From contig JBHHYU010000036.1 in the NCBI GenBank assembly GCA_046757725.1, forward strand, positions 1 through 25,928: 25,928 bases of DNA, read 5' to 3'. The notes below the pieces were generated by a model. That model did not search any database, was not told where the DNA came from, and was given only the letters and a program-made list of their open reading frames with translations. The DNA comes from JBHHYU01 sp046757725 (GTDB lineage: Bacteria; Desulfobacterota; Binatia; UBA9968). A program made the translations under genes and the position numbers. This document shows, in pieces, positions 15,273-23,298 of the stretch. How positions within the stretch are numbered: position 1 is the stretch's first letter; each line of letters starts with the position of its first letter.

Positions 15273-16283
15273 ATGCATATCGATATACATGCTCACTATA
15301 TTCCACCTGCCGTAGTGGACCGGCTTAAGCTGGATAGTGCGCTCTATGGCGTCGAGATAGCCGAATGGGTTCCAGATGGTCCCCGGCTCCGGTTCGGTGC
15401 GGGCTTGCCACCGATACGACCGATCCTCAAAGGCCTCAGGGATCTTTCTGATCGGCAAGATCGCTTAAAAGAAGGTAATATCCATCGGCAGATTCTATCG
15501 ACTTGGCTCGACATCGTGGGATACGTCCTGCCGGTGGACCAAGGGTGCAAGTGGAGCCGACTGCTCAATCAATGCATGGCCGAAGAGCTACGCAAACTGA
15601 ACTTGGGAGAGGTTTATACGGGGACCGCAAGCGTACCGTTGCAGGATGGTGCCAGGGCGGCAGAAGAACTCGAATTTGCTCGCAAGGAATGTGGGCTCAA
15701 TGGCGTGATCATCGCCTCAAACATCAATGGGAAAAACCTCGATGAGCCTTCCTTACGTCCATTCTGGCGAGCCGCCGAGAAATTGCAGGTTCCTATTATC
15801 ATTCATCCCTTTAATGTGCTGGGGCCTGAGCGGCTCGGTTCGTACTTCTTGACTCACTTAGTAGGCTTGCCGGCCGATACCACCATCGCTGCGGCCACCC
15901 TCTACTTTAGTGGGGTCATTGACCGATTCCCGGATTTGCGTGTGATACTCTGTCACGGAGGAGGATTCTTCCCCTATCAGGCGGGGCGACTCAATCGGGG
16001 AAGAGAGATTCGCGAAGACATACAGAGAGGGACTCGCCTACTGGCGCGCGATGCGGTGGCGTGGTTTTACTACGACTCCCTTGTATTCGATCCGGAGGTC
16101 CTCGAGTTCTTGGTCTCAGAGGCGGGTCCAGAGCATGTTTTGCTTGGTAGCGATTGTCCGTTCGGGATTGGGGACAGCCATCCTGCTCGTGTGGTCGAAG
16201 AGGCACGCCTAACCCCAAAAGTCAAAGATCAAATCCTAAGTGGCAATGCGATCAGACTCTTTGGGATGAGTTCGGGAAGCTAA
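15273..16283 (+). CDS. Amidohydrolase 2 / ACMSD-family metal-dependent decarboxylase or hydrolase
   Basis: A 336-residue TIM-barrel protein of the amidohydrolase-2 family, which includes aminocarboxymuconate-semialdehyde decarboxylase, gamma-resorcylate decarboxylase and related non-oxidative decarboxylases. Metal ligands are recognisable: H6-A-H8 at the end of strand 1, H178 (PIIIHPF), H228 (ILCHGG) and D294 (LGSDCPFG). FFPYQAGRL after H228 is typical of the ACMSD branch. The family decarboxylates aromatic acids or ring-cleavage products, or hydrolyses lactones and amides. AAAGG precedes the ATG. It sits between an alpha/beta hydrolase and Mo-hydroxylase genes, so it probably works on an oxidised ring product. 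Confidence 0.92.
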   Translation: MHIDIHAHYIPPAVVDRLKLDSALYGVEIAEWVPDGPRLRFGAGLPPIRPILKGLRDLSDRQDRLKEGNIHRQILSTWLDIVGYVLPVDQGCKWSRLLNQCMAEELRKLNLGEVYTGTASVPLQDGARAAEELEFARKECGLNGVIIASNINGKNLDEPSLRPFWRAAEKLQVPIIIHPFNVLGPERLGSYFLTHLVGLPADTTIAAATLYFSGVIDRFPDLRVILCHGGGFFPYQAGRLNRGREIREDIQRGTRLLARDAVAWFYYDSLVFDPEVLEFLVSEAGPEHVLLGSDCPFGIGDSHPARVVEEARLTPKVKDQILSGNAIRLFGMSSGS

Positions 16284-16301
16284 AAAGTCGGAGGGAAGTT
16301 C

Positions 16302-17216
16302 ATGAAGCCCCCGCCGTTTCGCTATTTTAGTCCCGCCTCCTTGTCGGAAGCTCTCGACCTGCTAAGTGAAACGGAAGCTGAGCCTAGACTTCTGGCAGGG
16401 GGACAAAGCTTAGTTCCGTTATTAAACTTGCGGCTAATCCATCCTCGTGTATTGGTCGATCTCAACCGAATCGGAGAGCTGTCGTACATTCGAGATGAGG
16501 GTTCAGAGGTGGTAATAGGCGCTATGACGCGCCAGCGGGAGGTGGAATTTTCAGGGCTGCTGGCGAGGAAGTTGCCGATCATGGTGGAGGCTGTTACCAA
16601 GATCGGACACCCGGCTATTCGAAATCGGGGAACTATAGGCGGCAGCCTGGCCCATGCGGATCCTGCCGCGGAACTGCCTTGTGTGATAACTGCTCTAGGA
16701 GCAAAGTTGATAACGGTTGGACCTAGCGGGGAGAGAACGGTTGGTGCAGGAGATTTCTTCCGGGGTCTTTATACCACGGCCCTGCTAGAAAATGAGATAC
16801 TTAAGGAAGTACGGATCCCTCTCAGCCGGCCTCTGGCCGGCTGGGGTTTCTTGGAGTTCAGCAGACGTTACGGTGATTTCGCACTTGCGGAAGTAGCTGT
16901 ACTTCTTTTCTCTGACGCCGATGAAAAGCAGAGCGCAGAGTCTCGGGTCATTCTGGGGGGAGCTGTCGATTTCCCTCTCCGGCTCGGGAGCGTGGAAGCA
17001 CTACTCGAGCAAGAGAGCCTTATGACGCTCGCTGCTGAGCCCAAGACCAACCTACTCAAGGAAGCAGAAGGACGTACAGTCCAGGAGATCGAGTCCCTGG
17101 AAGGCGGCAATGGCTCCTCGGAATACCGACGTCATTTAGCTGCGGTCCTCGTTCGGCGGTGTTTAGATAGTGCCCTTAGCCAGTGGAGAGACAAATGGAG
17201 CCGGTCGAACGCGTAA
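16302..17216 (+). CDS. Molybdenum hydroxylase FAD-binding (medium) subunit, CoxM/XdhB type
   Basis: FAD-containing medium subunit of a three-subunit xanthine dehydrogenase-family enzyme, 304 residues. The two FAD-contacting motifs are AGGQS (32-36) and TIGGSLAHADPAAE (111-124). The C-terminal third forms the CO-dehydrogenase flavoprotein C-terminal domain. It takes electrons from the [2Fe-2S] subunit and passes them to the final acceptor. GGAGGG seven bases before the ATG gives strong initiation. Starts 18 bases after the amidohydrolase gene and overlaps the start of the small subunit, in the order M-S-L seen in CO dehydrogenase-like operons. Confidence 0.94.
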   Translation: MKPPPFRYFSPASLSEALDLLSETEAEPRLLAGGQSLVPLLNLRLIHPRVLVDLNRIGELSYIRDEGSEVVIGAMTRQREVEFSGLLARKLPIMVEAVTKIGHPAIRNRGTIGGSLAHADPAAELPCVITALGAKLITVGPSGERTVGAGDFFRGLYTTALLENEILKEVRIPLSRPLAGWGFLEFSRRYGDFALAEVAVLLFSDADEKQSAESRVILGGAVDFPLRLGSVEALLEQESLMTLAAEPKTNLLKEAEGRTVQEIESLEGGNGSSEYRRHLAAVLVRRCLDSALSQWRDKWSRSNA

Positions 17217-17689
17217 AGATTTGCTTACAAGTTAATGGAACCTCATTTCTGGGAGAGGTCGAGCCACGAAAAACACTGGCGGATTTTCTTAGAGAAGATC
17301 TGGGTTTTACCGGGGTCCATGAGGGGTGTGAACATGGCGTATGTGGGGCCTGTTCCGTGCTTCTAAACGGGGCTGTTGTGCGCTCCTGTATTCTTCTGGC
17401 AGTGCAATCCCACGGGGCCCAGATTACCACCGTCGAGGGTTTGGCAAGTGGGGAGAGCCTTCATCCTTTGCAACAAGCCTTTCTGGAGCATCACTCGCTG
17501 CAGTGCGGCTTCTGCACGCCAGGCATGCTATTGGCAGCAGTAGACTTGCTGCAGCGCTGCCAGGATCCTACGGAGACCCAGATCCGTGAGGCACTCTCAG
17601 GCAACCTGTGTATGTGTACCGGTTACGTTAATATCGTGCGTGCAGTAGTCACGGCAGCCGGTAAACTCCAGGCCCGGGGGAATAAGTGA
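17195..17689 (+). CDS. Molybdenum hydroxylase [2Fe-2S] (small) subunit, CoxS/XdhC-like type
   Basis: Iron-sulfur subunit of 164 residues with both clusters. The plant-type ferredoxin motif supplies C45, C50, C53 and C65 (EGCEHGVCGACSVLLNG then RSC). The second cluster uses C104, C107 (CGFC), C139 and C141 (CMC) in the four-helix domain. It carries electrons between the Mo centre and FAD. I start at ATG 17195 because GGAG lies six bases upstream; an in-frame GTG at 17183 is less likely. It overlaps the end of the FAD-subunit gene by 22 bases and the next gene by four, so the three are translationally coupled. Confidence 0.95.
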   Translation: MEPVERVKICLQVNGTSFLGEVEPRKTLADFLREDLGFTGVHEGCEHGVCGACSVLLNGAVVRSCILLAVQSHGAQITTVEGLASGESLHPLQQAFLEHHSLQCGFCTPGMLLAAVDLLQRCQDPTETQIREALSGNLCMCTGYVNIVRAVVTAAGKLQARGNK

Positions 17690-20085
17690 CGACAGCCCAA
17701 ACAGGACACAAGGGTAAGCTTGTCCTGCCCCAGGAAGACCTAAGGTTTGTAACCGGTCGCGGGACCTACCTCGGTGACGTTAGCCTTCCGAAGATGCTCC
17801 ATGCTGCAGTATTACGGAGCATTCATCCTCACGCCAGGATTACTTCCATCGATGTGCGAGAGGCCTTGAAGATCCCGGGAGTTGTCTGTGTCATAACCGG
17901 AGAGGACGTAGTGAGACTCTCTAAGCCGCTGCTTTCCCTGATACCCCTTCCTGTGGAGGTCCCAAATTACTGCCTAGCTTATCAAAAGGTGCGATATGTC
18001 GGTGAGCCCGTGGCCGCTGTAGCCGCCGTGGACCGTTACGTTGCGGAGGATGCGGTGGAAAAGATTACGGTCGAATATGAGGCATTGCCCGCAGTAGTCG
18101 ACCCGGAGGTGGCCCTTACCCCAGCGGCTCCCCTTCTCCATGAGCCACTCGAAACCAACGTTTTGTGGCACGACTGCTTTAGTTACGGAGACCTAGACGG
18201 TGCCTTTAGCAAGGCGTGCCATACCTTTCATGATCGTTTTCTCATACACCGCTACGCATCAACTCCCCTTGAAACTTTCGGATGTATTTCAAGTTATGAT
18301 ATCTCACGCCAGTATCTTACCATCTGGTCTAATGACCAGAGACCAGGGCAGGCCATGCCTATCATAGGTCGGTCTCTGGGACTTGCGAATGCACAGATTC
18401 GTTTTATTACGCCCGACGTGGGGGGCGGTTTTGGGAACAAGCGTAAGCCTTCCTATCTCGTCCTTACAGCCTTGCTTTCAAGACTAAGTAGACACCCAGT
18501 CCAGTTCATCGAGGATCGCAGAGAAAATCTTATGGCCCTTGTGCATTCTTGCAATGGCGTCCTCGATATCGACGCGGCAGTGGATGCCGACGGGAGAATA
18601 CTCGCGCTCAAGGTCCGGGATATTGCGGATGAGGGAGCCAATGTGCAGAATCCTACCGTTCACTCACTGCTTAAACTAGGCAACGTGACAAATTGCTACC
18701 AGATTCCCGCGGTGAGCTTCGAGGGGTACGCCGTGATGACCAACAAGTGCCCGTCAGGTGCCAATCGCGGGATAGGCAAGCCGTTCATGTGTCTGGCAGT
18801 GGAGCGTATGATGGATCTTCTGGCACGAAAGCTAGCTATGGATCGTGTCGAGATCCGTCGCAGAAACCTGGTTCCCTCTGCTGCAATGCCGTACACAACC
18901 CCTACCGGAGGACTCATTGACAGCGGGAATTTCTCGGCCACACTCAACAAGCTTCTTGTGCTGAGCGATTATAAAAATTTTCAGGAAGAACAGCGAAAAG
19001 CCCGGTCACAGGGACGATGGCTCGGAATGGGGATAGCCATGGCCATCGAACCAAGCACATCCAACCAGTCCTCCTACATGCTGACGTCCCATAAACGCAG
19101 CGCCTCAGGGGCGGCTGAGGCTTCTATGGTTCGCATAGAAGGTGATGGAAGTATTCAGGTGGTATTGGCGGATGTGGGGAGTGGCCAAGGGCATCAGACC
19201 GCTGCAGCACAGATTGTGGCTGCTGAGCTGGGTGTGACAATTGAGGACGTAAACGTCGCACCATATTTTGATTCCCTGGCCGGCCCCTGGCTGTATACGA
19301 CAGGAAATTATTCAAACAAGTTCTCCGGAACTGATACCGGCGCCATACAGGGTGCAGCCAGAAAGGTACGAGACAAACTGCTAAGGCTGGGATCTCACCT
19401 TCTCAAGGAACCTGGAGACCAGTTGGAGCTGGTGAACCGATGTGTCCGTTCCAAGAACCACTCCAAAAAGCAAAAGACGCTGGCAGATCTCGCTTTTGTT
19501 GCCTATCGAGATCTGCTCTCTCTGCCTCCGGAGATGGAGCCGGGGCTTGAAGGACGTTTCTACTATAAGCCTTCAATCGCAAACCTGCCGGATGAAAAGC
19601 GGAGGGTGAGGAATCAGCTATTCGCGAGTAATGCGGCCCACGCAACTATCGTGGAAGTCGATCTCGACACGGGAAAGATTGCGATTCTAAAATATGCCAT
19701 CGTGCATGATTGCGGCAAGGTACTCAATCCCGTGATCGTTGAAGGGTTAGTGCAAGGGGCGACGACGCATGGTATCGGTGCGACCTTATATGAAGAGTTT
19801 TGTTATGACGAGCAGGGACAGCTACTGACCACGACATTCGTGGATTACCTCAAGCCCACCTCGGTGGAGATCCCCAACTTTGATATAGACCATTTGGAAA
19901 CGCCTTCCCCCTTCACTCCCATGGGGATGAAGGGAGTGGGTGAAGGGGGGGCCATCCCGGCTCCCGCAGCTCTGGTGAATGCCGTTGAGGATGCTCTTGA
20001 GCCCTTGGGAGTTACTTTTAAAGAACTGCCGCTGACGCCGGAACGGGTCTGGAACTCTATCCAGCGGTCCCATAAAAACAAGTGA
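17686..20085 (+). CDS. Molybdenum hydroxylase large subunit (molybdopterin-binding), substrate unknown
   Basis: Catalytic large subunit, 799 residues, of the xanthine dehydrogenase/aldehyde oxidase family. Motifs: N-terminal GRGTYLGDV with the Ald_Xan_dh domain; GGGFGNK (246-252) for molybdopterin; GQGHQT (500-505); HDCGKVLNP; and the catalytic base E753 in KGVGEGGA. The active-site loop is PSGANRGIGKP (356-366), where CO dehydrogenase form I has AYxCSFR and most relatives have GAYRGAGRPE, so this is not a CO dehydrogenase. It probably hydroxylates a ring carbon or aldehyde with water as oxygen source. GTG start overlaps the previous stop (GTGA). No chaperone gene (XdhC/CoxF type) is nearby. 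Confidence 0.94.
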   Translation: MTTAQTGHKGKLVLPQEDLRFVTGRGTYLGDVSLPKMLHAAVLRSIHPHARITSIDVREALKIPGVVCVITGEDVVRLSKPLLSLIPLPVEVPNYCLAYQKVRYVGEPVAAVAAVDRYVAEDAVEKITVEYEALPAVVDPEVALTPAAPLLHEPLETNVLWHDCFSYGDLDGAFSKACHTFHDRFLIHRYASTPLETFGCISSYDISRQYLTIWSNDQRPGQAMPIIGRSLGLANAQIRFITPDVGGGFGNKRKPSYLVLTALLSRLSRHPVQFIEDRRENLMALVHSCNGVLDIDAAVDADGRILALKVRDIADEGANVQNPTVHSLLKLGNVTNCYQIPAVSFEGYAVMTNKCPSGANRGIGKPFMCLAVERMMDLLARKLAMDRVEIRRRNLVPSAAMPYTTPTGGLIDSGNFSATLNKLLVLSDYKNFQEEQRKARSQGRWLGMGIAMAIEPSTSNQSSYMLTSHKRSASGAAEASMVRIEGDGSIQVVLADVGSGQGHQTAAAQIVAAELGVTIEDVNVAPYFDSLAGPWLYTTGNYSNKFSGTDTGAIQGAARKVRDKLLRLGSHLLKEPGDQLELVNRCVRSKNHSKKQKTLADLAFVAYRDLLSLPPEMEPGLEGRFYYKPSIANLPDEKRRVRNQLFASNAAHATIVEVDLDTGKIAILKYAIVHDCGKVLNPVIVEGLVQGATTHGIGATLYEEFCYDEQGQLLTTTFVDYLKPTSVEIPNFDIDHLETPSPFTPMGMKGVGEGGAIPAPAALVNAVEDALEPLGVTFKELPLTPERVWNSIQRSHKNK

Positions 20086-20105
20086 GGCCGTTCGCCTGGG
20101 GCCTC
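20084..20105. terminator. Hairpin between convergent Mo-hydroxylase and UbiD genes
   Basis: GAGGCC (20084-20089) and GGCCTC (20100-20105) form a perfect 6-bp stem with a 10-base loop that begins in the stop codon of the large-subunit gene and sits in the 42-base convergent gap. There is no T run on either side, so any termination would be weak or bidirectional. Confidence 0.3.
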
Positions 20106-20127
20106 GACCGGGATACGCGACCCACGC

Positions 20128-21486
20128 TTATTCCAGGTAGTCTTCAAGATCAATACGATCAAAAACCTCTTTGGGTACGCTCAGTCTTTCGGGAAAATCT
20201 TTTCCTTTTTTCGTCGCGTCGATGGCCATCTTGGTAGTCATTCCTCCCTTTTTTGCGGAAGGATCGATTTCAGAACCCTGACAATTCGGAATCACCAGCA
20301 GGTCCCTGTCGGCCTGGACCCGGTTGGCGACTGCCCAGAGGACGTCGCCCTCATTGTAGACGTCTATGTCCGAATCCACGATGATAACGTGTTTCAGGTA
20401 GAGGTCAGCCGCCAGTGCGGCGAAAATAGCGTTGCGAACCTCGCCCTCCGTCCGCTTGTCGAGGGAGATGTAACAGTGAAACCGGCAGCAGCCTGAAATG
20501 GGCATATGGACCGCGCGGGTCCCCGGTGCGACCGCCTTGACGGCTTTGAAGATGGCGGACTCTCTGGGAACGGCCCCCATGAGCCGGTGCTCGGAGTGGC
20601 CTGTGAAGACGTCCTGATAAATGGGCTTCTCCCGACGCGTCACGGCCGTGACCTCGATTGCGTGGTGCTTGCCGACGCCGACGGAATGACCGGAGAACTC
20701 ACCGAAGGGCCCCTCATCCTCCCGGACGTGGGGGAGAATCTTTCCCTCGAGAACGATCTCCGCGTAGGCGGGAACTTCCAGATCAACCGTTTCACATTTG
20801 ACCAGAGGAACGGGCTCCCGGAGCATTCCCCCAATGACTTCATATTCATCCACGTTAAAAGGGGACAAGGACAGGGAACCCAGCGCAAACGCCGGATGGA
20901 CCCCAAGGATAATGGCTATCTCGAGCGGGCGATCCCGGTCCTCCGCATTTTTCTGACAGCGCAAGAGGTGCATGCCAGGGGCCAGGTGCATACGTAGGCG
21001 GTTCTTGCCCACGAGCATGCCCCGGTTAAAGCTCAGGTTTCTAACTTTCGTTGCCGGATCCCTGGTCACGACGATCCCGGCCGTAATGTAAGGGGCGGTA
21101 TTGACGTCAAAGTGAGTGAACAGGGGGAGATCGTGCAGGTTCACGTTCTCTCCGGTATGAATAACCTCTTTGACGGGGCCCTTTTTAACCGGCTTTGGAG
21201 CGATCCGCTCACTGTCTCTCTTTTTGTATTCGTCGATGAGATCGCCCTCCCCCACCCCGAAGGCAAGCGCCAGCCTTTTCCGGGTTGCATGGAGGTTGGT
21301 TACGGCAGGAACGGAATAACCCTTGAGATTCTCAAAAAAAACGGCGGGATATCTTCCCTTGCTCTCGAGCTTGAACAGGATAGCAGTCGCCTCATATCTC
21401 GGGCTTATTTTTTTTTTAATCCGGACCCACTCATCAGGCCCCTGATTTTCCAATTGCTTGATATAGCTTCTAAGATCTTTTTTCAT
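20128..21486 (-). CDS. UbiD-family prenylated-FMN-dependent (de)carboxylase
   Basis: Reversible decarboxylase of aromatic or alpha,beta-unsaturated acids that uses prenyl-FMN; 452 residues, a little short for the family. By spacing against Aspergillus Fdc1 the catalytic R-E-E set is R155 (SFNRGML), E258 and E263 (EGPFGEFSG), and metal ligands N150 and H173 are at matching distances. ISGCCRFHCY and DSDIDVYNEGDVLWAVA are typical. The cofactor maker UbiX is not in the window. An ATG starts the gene with no clear Shine-Dalgarno. A run of ten A residues covers codons 23-26. It faces the Mo-hydroxylase operon and is divergent from the second alpha/beta hydrolase. Role in the same catabolic pathway is inferred from position. 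Confidence 0.93.
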   Translation of the reverse strand: MKKDLRSYIKQLENQGPDEWVRIKKKISPRYEATAILFKLESKGRYPAVFFENLKGYSVPAVTNLHATRKRLALAFGVGEGDLIDEYKKRDSERIAPKPVKKGPVKEVIHTGENVNLHDLPLFTHFDVNTAPYITAGIVVTRDPATKVRNLSFNRGMLVGKNRLRMHLAPGMHLLRCQKNAEDRDRPLEIAIILGVHPAFALGSLSLSPFNVDEYEVIGGMLREPVPLVKCETVDLEVPAYAEIVLEGKILPHVREDEGPFGEFSGHSVGVGKHHAIEVTAVTRREKPIYQDVFTGHSEHRLMGAVPRESAIFKAVKAVAPGTRAVHMPISGCCRFHCYISLDKRTEGEVRNAIFAALAADLYLKHVIIVDSDIDVYNEGDVLWAVANRVQADRDLLVIPNCQGSEIDPSAKKGGMTTKMAIDATKKGKDFPERLSVPKEVFDRIDLEDYLE

Positions 21487-21638
21487 ATATTTTTTATTTT
21501 ATGTGAATTCGATGATGTTTAGTACTCCACCGTCTCCCCCGGTGTCAACCACCCTGAGGTCGGCTCCCAACGGCCTTACCAGCCCATTGTCATCCTTACC
21601 TTTTTTGTCTAGAGTCTATTCGACCACAGGAGGCTTTT

Positions 21639-22850
21639 ATGCGTGCTGAAACCGAGAGAAAAATGAAGCGTTGGCGGGAGCAGAGATGGCTACTCGACCA
21701 GGTGATCCAGACCAGAGGTCTCGATTGGGACCAGGGAAGAACGAACAAGATCCTGCGCAATTGCGGCCCAGGGGCGGCCAGCGATATCCGAGAGATCAGC
21801 CGGAGGGTACAGAAATTCACTGACATCCCGCGGGAATTCTCCAGGGCGGCTCATCGCAGGGAAGAGCTGGCGCTGGCGGCGGAGAAGGCCGGCCATGAGG
21901 TCGAGGCCCGGGAGCACTGTTTCGTGGCGGCGACCTTCTACAGCAATGCGGTCTGGGCGATCTATGAGGACGGTAACGCCAAACGAATTGCGTGGGTAGA
22001 AAGAAAGAGGGTCTGCTATGACAAGTTCATCCGCTTGGCCGGCCGCCTCATCGAGCGCGTGGAGCTTCCTTTCGAGGGGAAATCTCTTTCGGCCCTTCTC
22101 CACCTACCATCCCGCACGAAGGCCGACGATAAAGTCCCAAGCATCCTCTACATTCCGGGGATGGACGGCGTCAAAGAAGATCACCCCATCTACGGCGACC
22201 CGTTTCTAGAGCGGGGAATAGCGGTCTTCTCGATGGACGGTCCCGGACAGGGGGAGAGCCGGGTGCGTGGGGTCAAGTGCACAGCCTCGAATTACGGAGA
22301 GGCGGGACGGGCTGCTTTTGACTACCTAGTCAAGCGGCCGGAGATCGACGCGAACCGCCTCGCGATCATGGGCTCGAGCATGGGCTCGTACTGGGGGCCG
22401 CGTGTCGCGGCGGCCGAGCCGCGCTTCAAAGCCTGCGCGGTAAGCGGTGTCTGCGTGGAACCGGGGCAATACACGATCTTCAATACCGCCACCCCGACTT
22501 TCAAGATGAACTATATGTACATGTCGGGATACGATGACGAAGAAGCCTTTGACGAATTTGCCAAGACGCTGACCCTCAAAGAAGCGGCGCCGAAAATAAA
22601 CTGTCCCTATCTCGTCGTCGCCGGGGAAGATGACGAGCTCTGCCCGATCCAATACGTCTATGAGTTCATGGGTGCAATCCGTGCGCCAAAGGTTTTAGTC
22701 GTCTACGAAGGGGAGAAGCACTCGATCCGCAACCCGCGCGCCCGGACACTGATCGTCGATTGGCTGGCAGACAGGCTCAAGGGAAAACCTTTCAAATCGG
22801 AGAAGATTTACGTGGAGATGGGCGGGAAAGAGGTGCACACAGAGTGGTAG
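21639..22850 (+). CDS. Alpha/beta hydrolase, dihydropseudooxynicotine hydrolase/FrsA-like
   Basis: A 403-residue alpha/beta hydrolase with an unusual N-terminal helical domain of about 140 residues before the core (strands begin at IERVELPFEGKSLSALLHLP). Triad: nucleophile S247 in GSSMGS, acid D331 or D332 in AGEDDELCP, and H361 in GEKHSI. The layout (helical arm, then core with DGPGQGES) is that of 2,6-dihydropseudooxynicotine hydrolase and FrsA-like esterases, enzymes that cut C-C or ester bonds. In the nicotine pathway of Arthrobacter such a hydrolase acts beside molybdenum hydroxylases, as here. AGGAGG at 21628-21633 is five bases before the ATG. Substrate unknown. Confidence 0.92.
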   Translation: MRAETERKMKRWREQRWLLDQVIQTRGLDWDQGRTNKILRNCGPGAASDIREISRRVQKFTDIPREFSRAAHRREELALAAEKAGHEVEAREHCFVAATFYSNAVWAIYEDGNAKRIAWVERKRVCYDKFIRLAGRLIERVELPFEGKSLSALLHLPSRTKADDKVPSILYIPGMDGVKEDHPIYGDPFLERGIAVFSMDGPGQGESRVRGVKCTASNYGEAGRAAFDYLVKRPEIDANRLAIMGSSMGSYWGPRVAAAEPRFKACAVSGVCVEPGQYTIFNTATPTFKMNYMYMSGYDDEEAFDEFAKTLTLKEAAPKINCPYLVVAGEDDELCPIQYVYEFMGAIRAPKVLVVYEGEKHSIRNPRARTLIVDWLADRLKGKPFKSEKIYVEMGGKEVHTEW

Positions 22851-23298
22851 GGATAATGATAGAGGGCTTCGTGGTTCCCCTCGCTTCACGGCCTCTCGCT
22901 GCGACCCTGCCGGGACTTGCTTGGATGAACCTTCCGGAATTCCCTTCGGTCAGTTCCGGCTTTCATCCGGCGCAAACCCTCGGCGGGTACCCCGCTACTC
23001 CGTCCATGTTCCGCTCAGGGAGCCCGCTCAGCCCTAGTCATCCCCGACCAGGGGACCTCCCGCCCCTGAAGCGAAGATCGACTCTGAGCCGTCGGAGATC
23101 CCTGCGAAGCCGAGGACAAGCAGCAGCGATGTCTGAGCCCGTTTTGGTTTTATGGGCGAGTTTCGCTGCTGCCCGAGGTGAGCAGCTAGAGCTCCAGGCG
23201 AGGAGGCGCTGGAGCGAAGGGGCCGAGGTCCCCAAACACAAACTCCATCGGCCGCAGCCGAGAGGGCGGTCCCCGAGGTCGGGTCAAAGATTTGTTCG
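22851..23298 (+). other. 448-bp GC-rich gap with strong stem-loops before larC
   Basis: No credible gene: the open frames here have low-complexity Arg/Ser/Pro-rich products and no Shine-Dalgarno. The sequence is clearly richer in GC than the flanking operons and is full of short recurring words such as TGAGCC, GCCGAGG and GCGAAG. GCAGCAGCGA (23120-23129) pairs perfectly with TCGCTGCTGC (23163-23172), and inside it GCCC (23137-23140) pairs with GGGC (23154-23157). The second half (about 23040-23290) looks like a dispersed repeat or a structured untranslated RNA rather than ordinary spacer. It directly precedes larC, which lacks a good ribosome site. Confidence 0.4.
23120..23172. repeat. Perfect 10-bp inverted repeat with inner helix
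   Basis: GCAGCAGCGA and TCGCTGCTGC enclose 33 bases, with an inner GCCC/GGGC helix around a T-rich loop (GTTTTGGTTTTAT). The shape is that of a REP-like or RNA stem-loop. No T run follows, so a simple terminator is unlikely. Confidence 0.55.
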
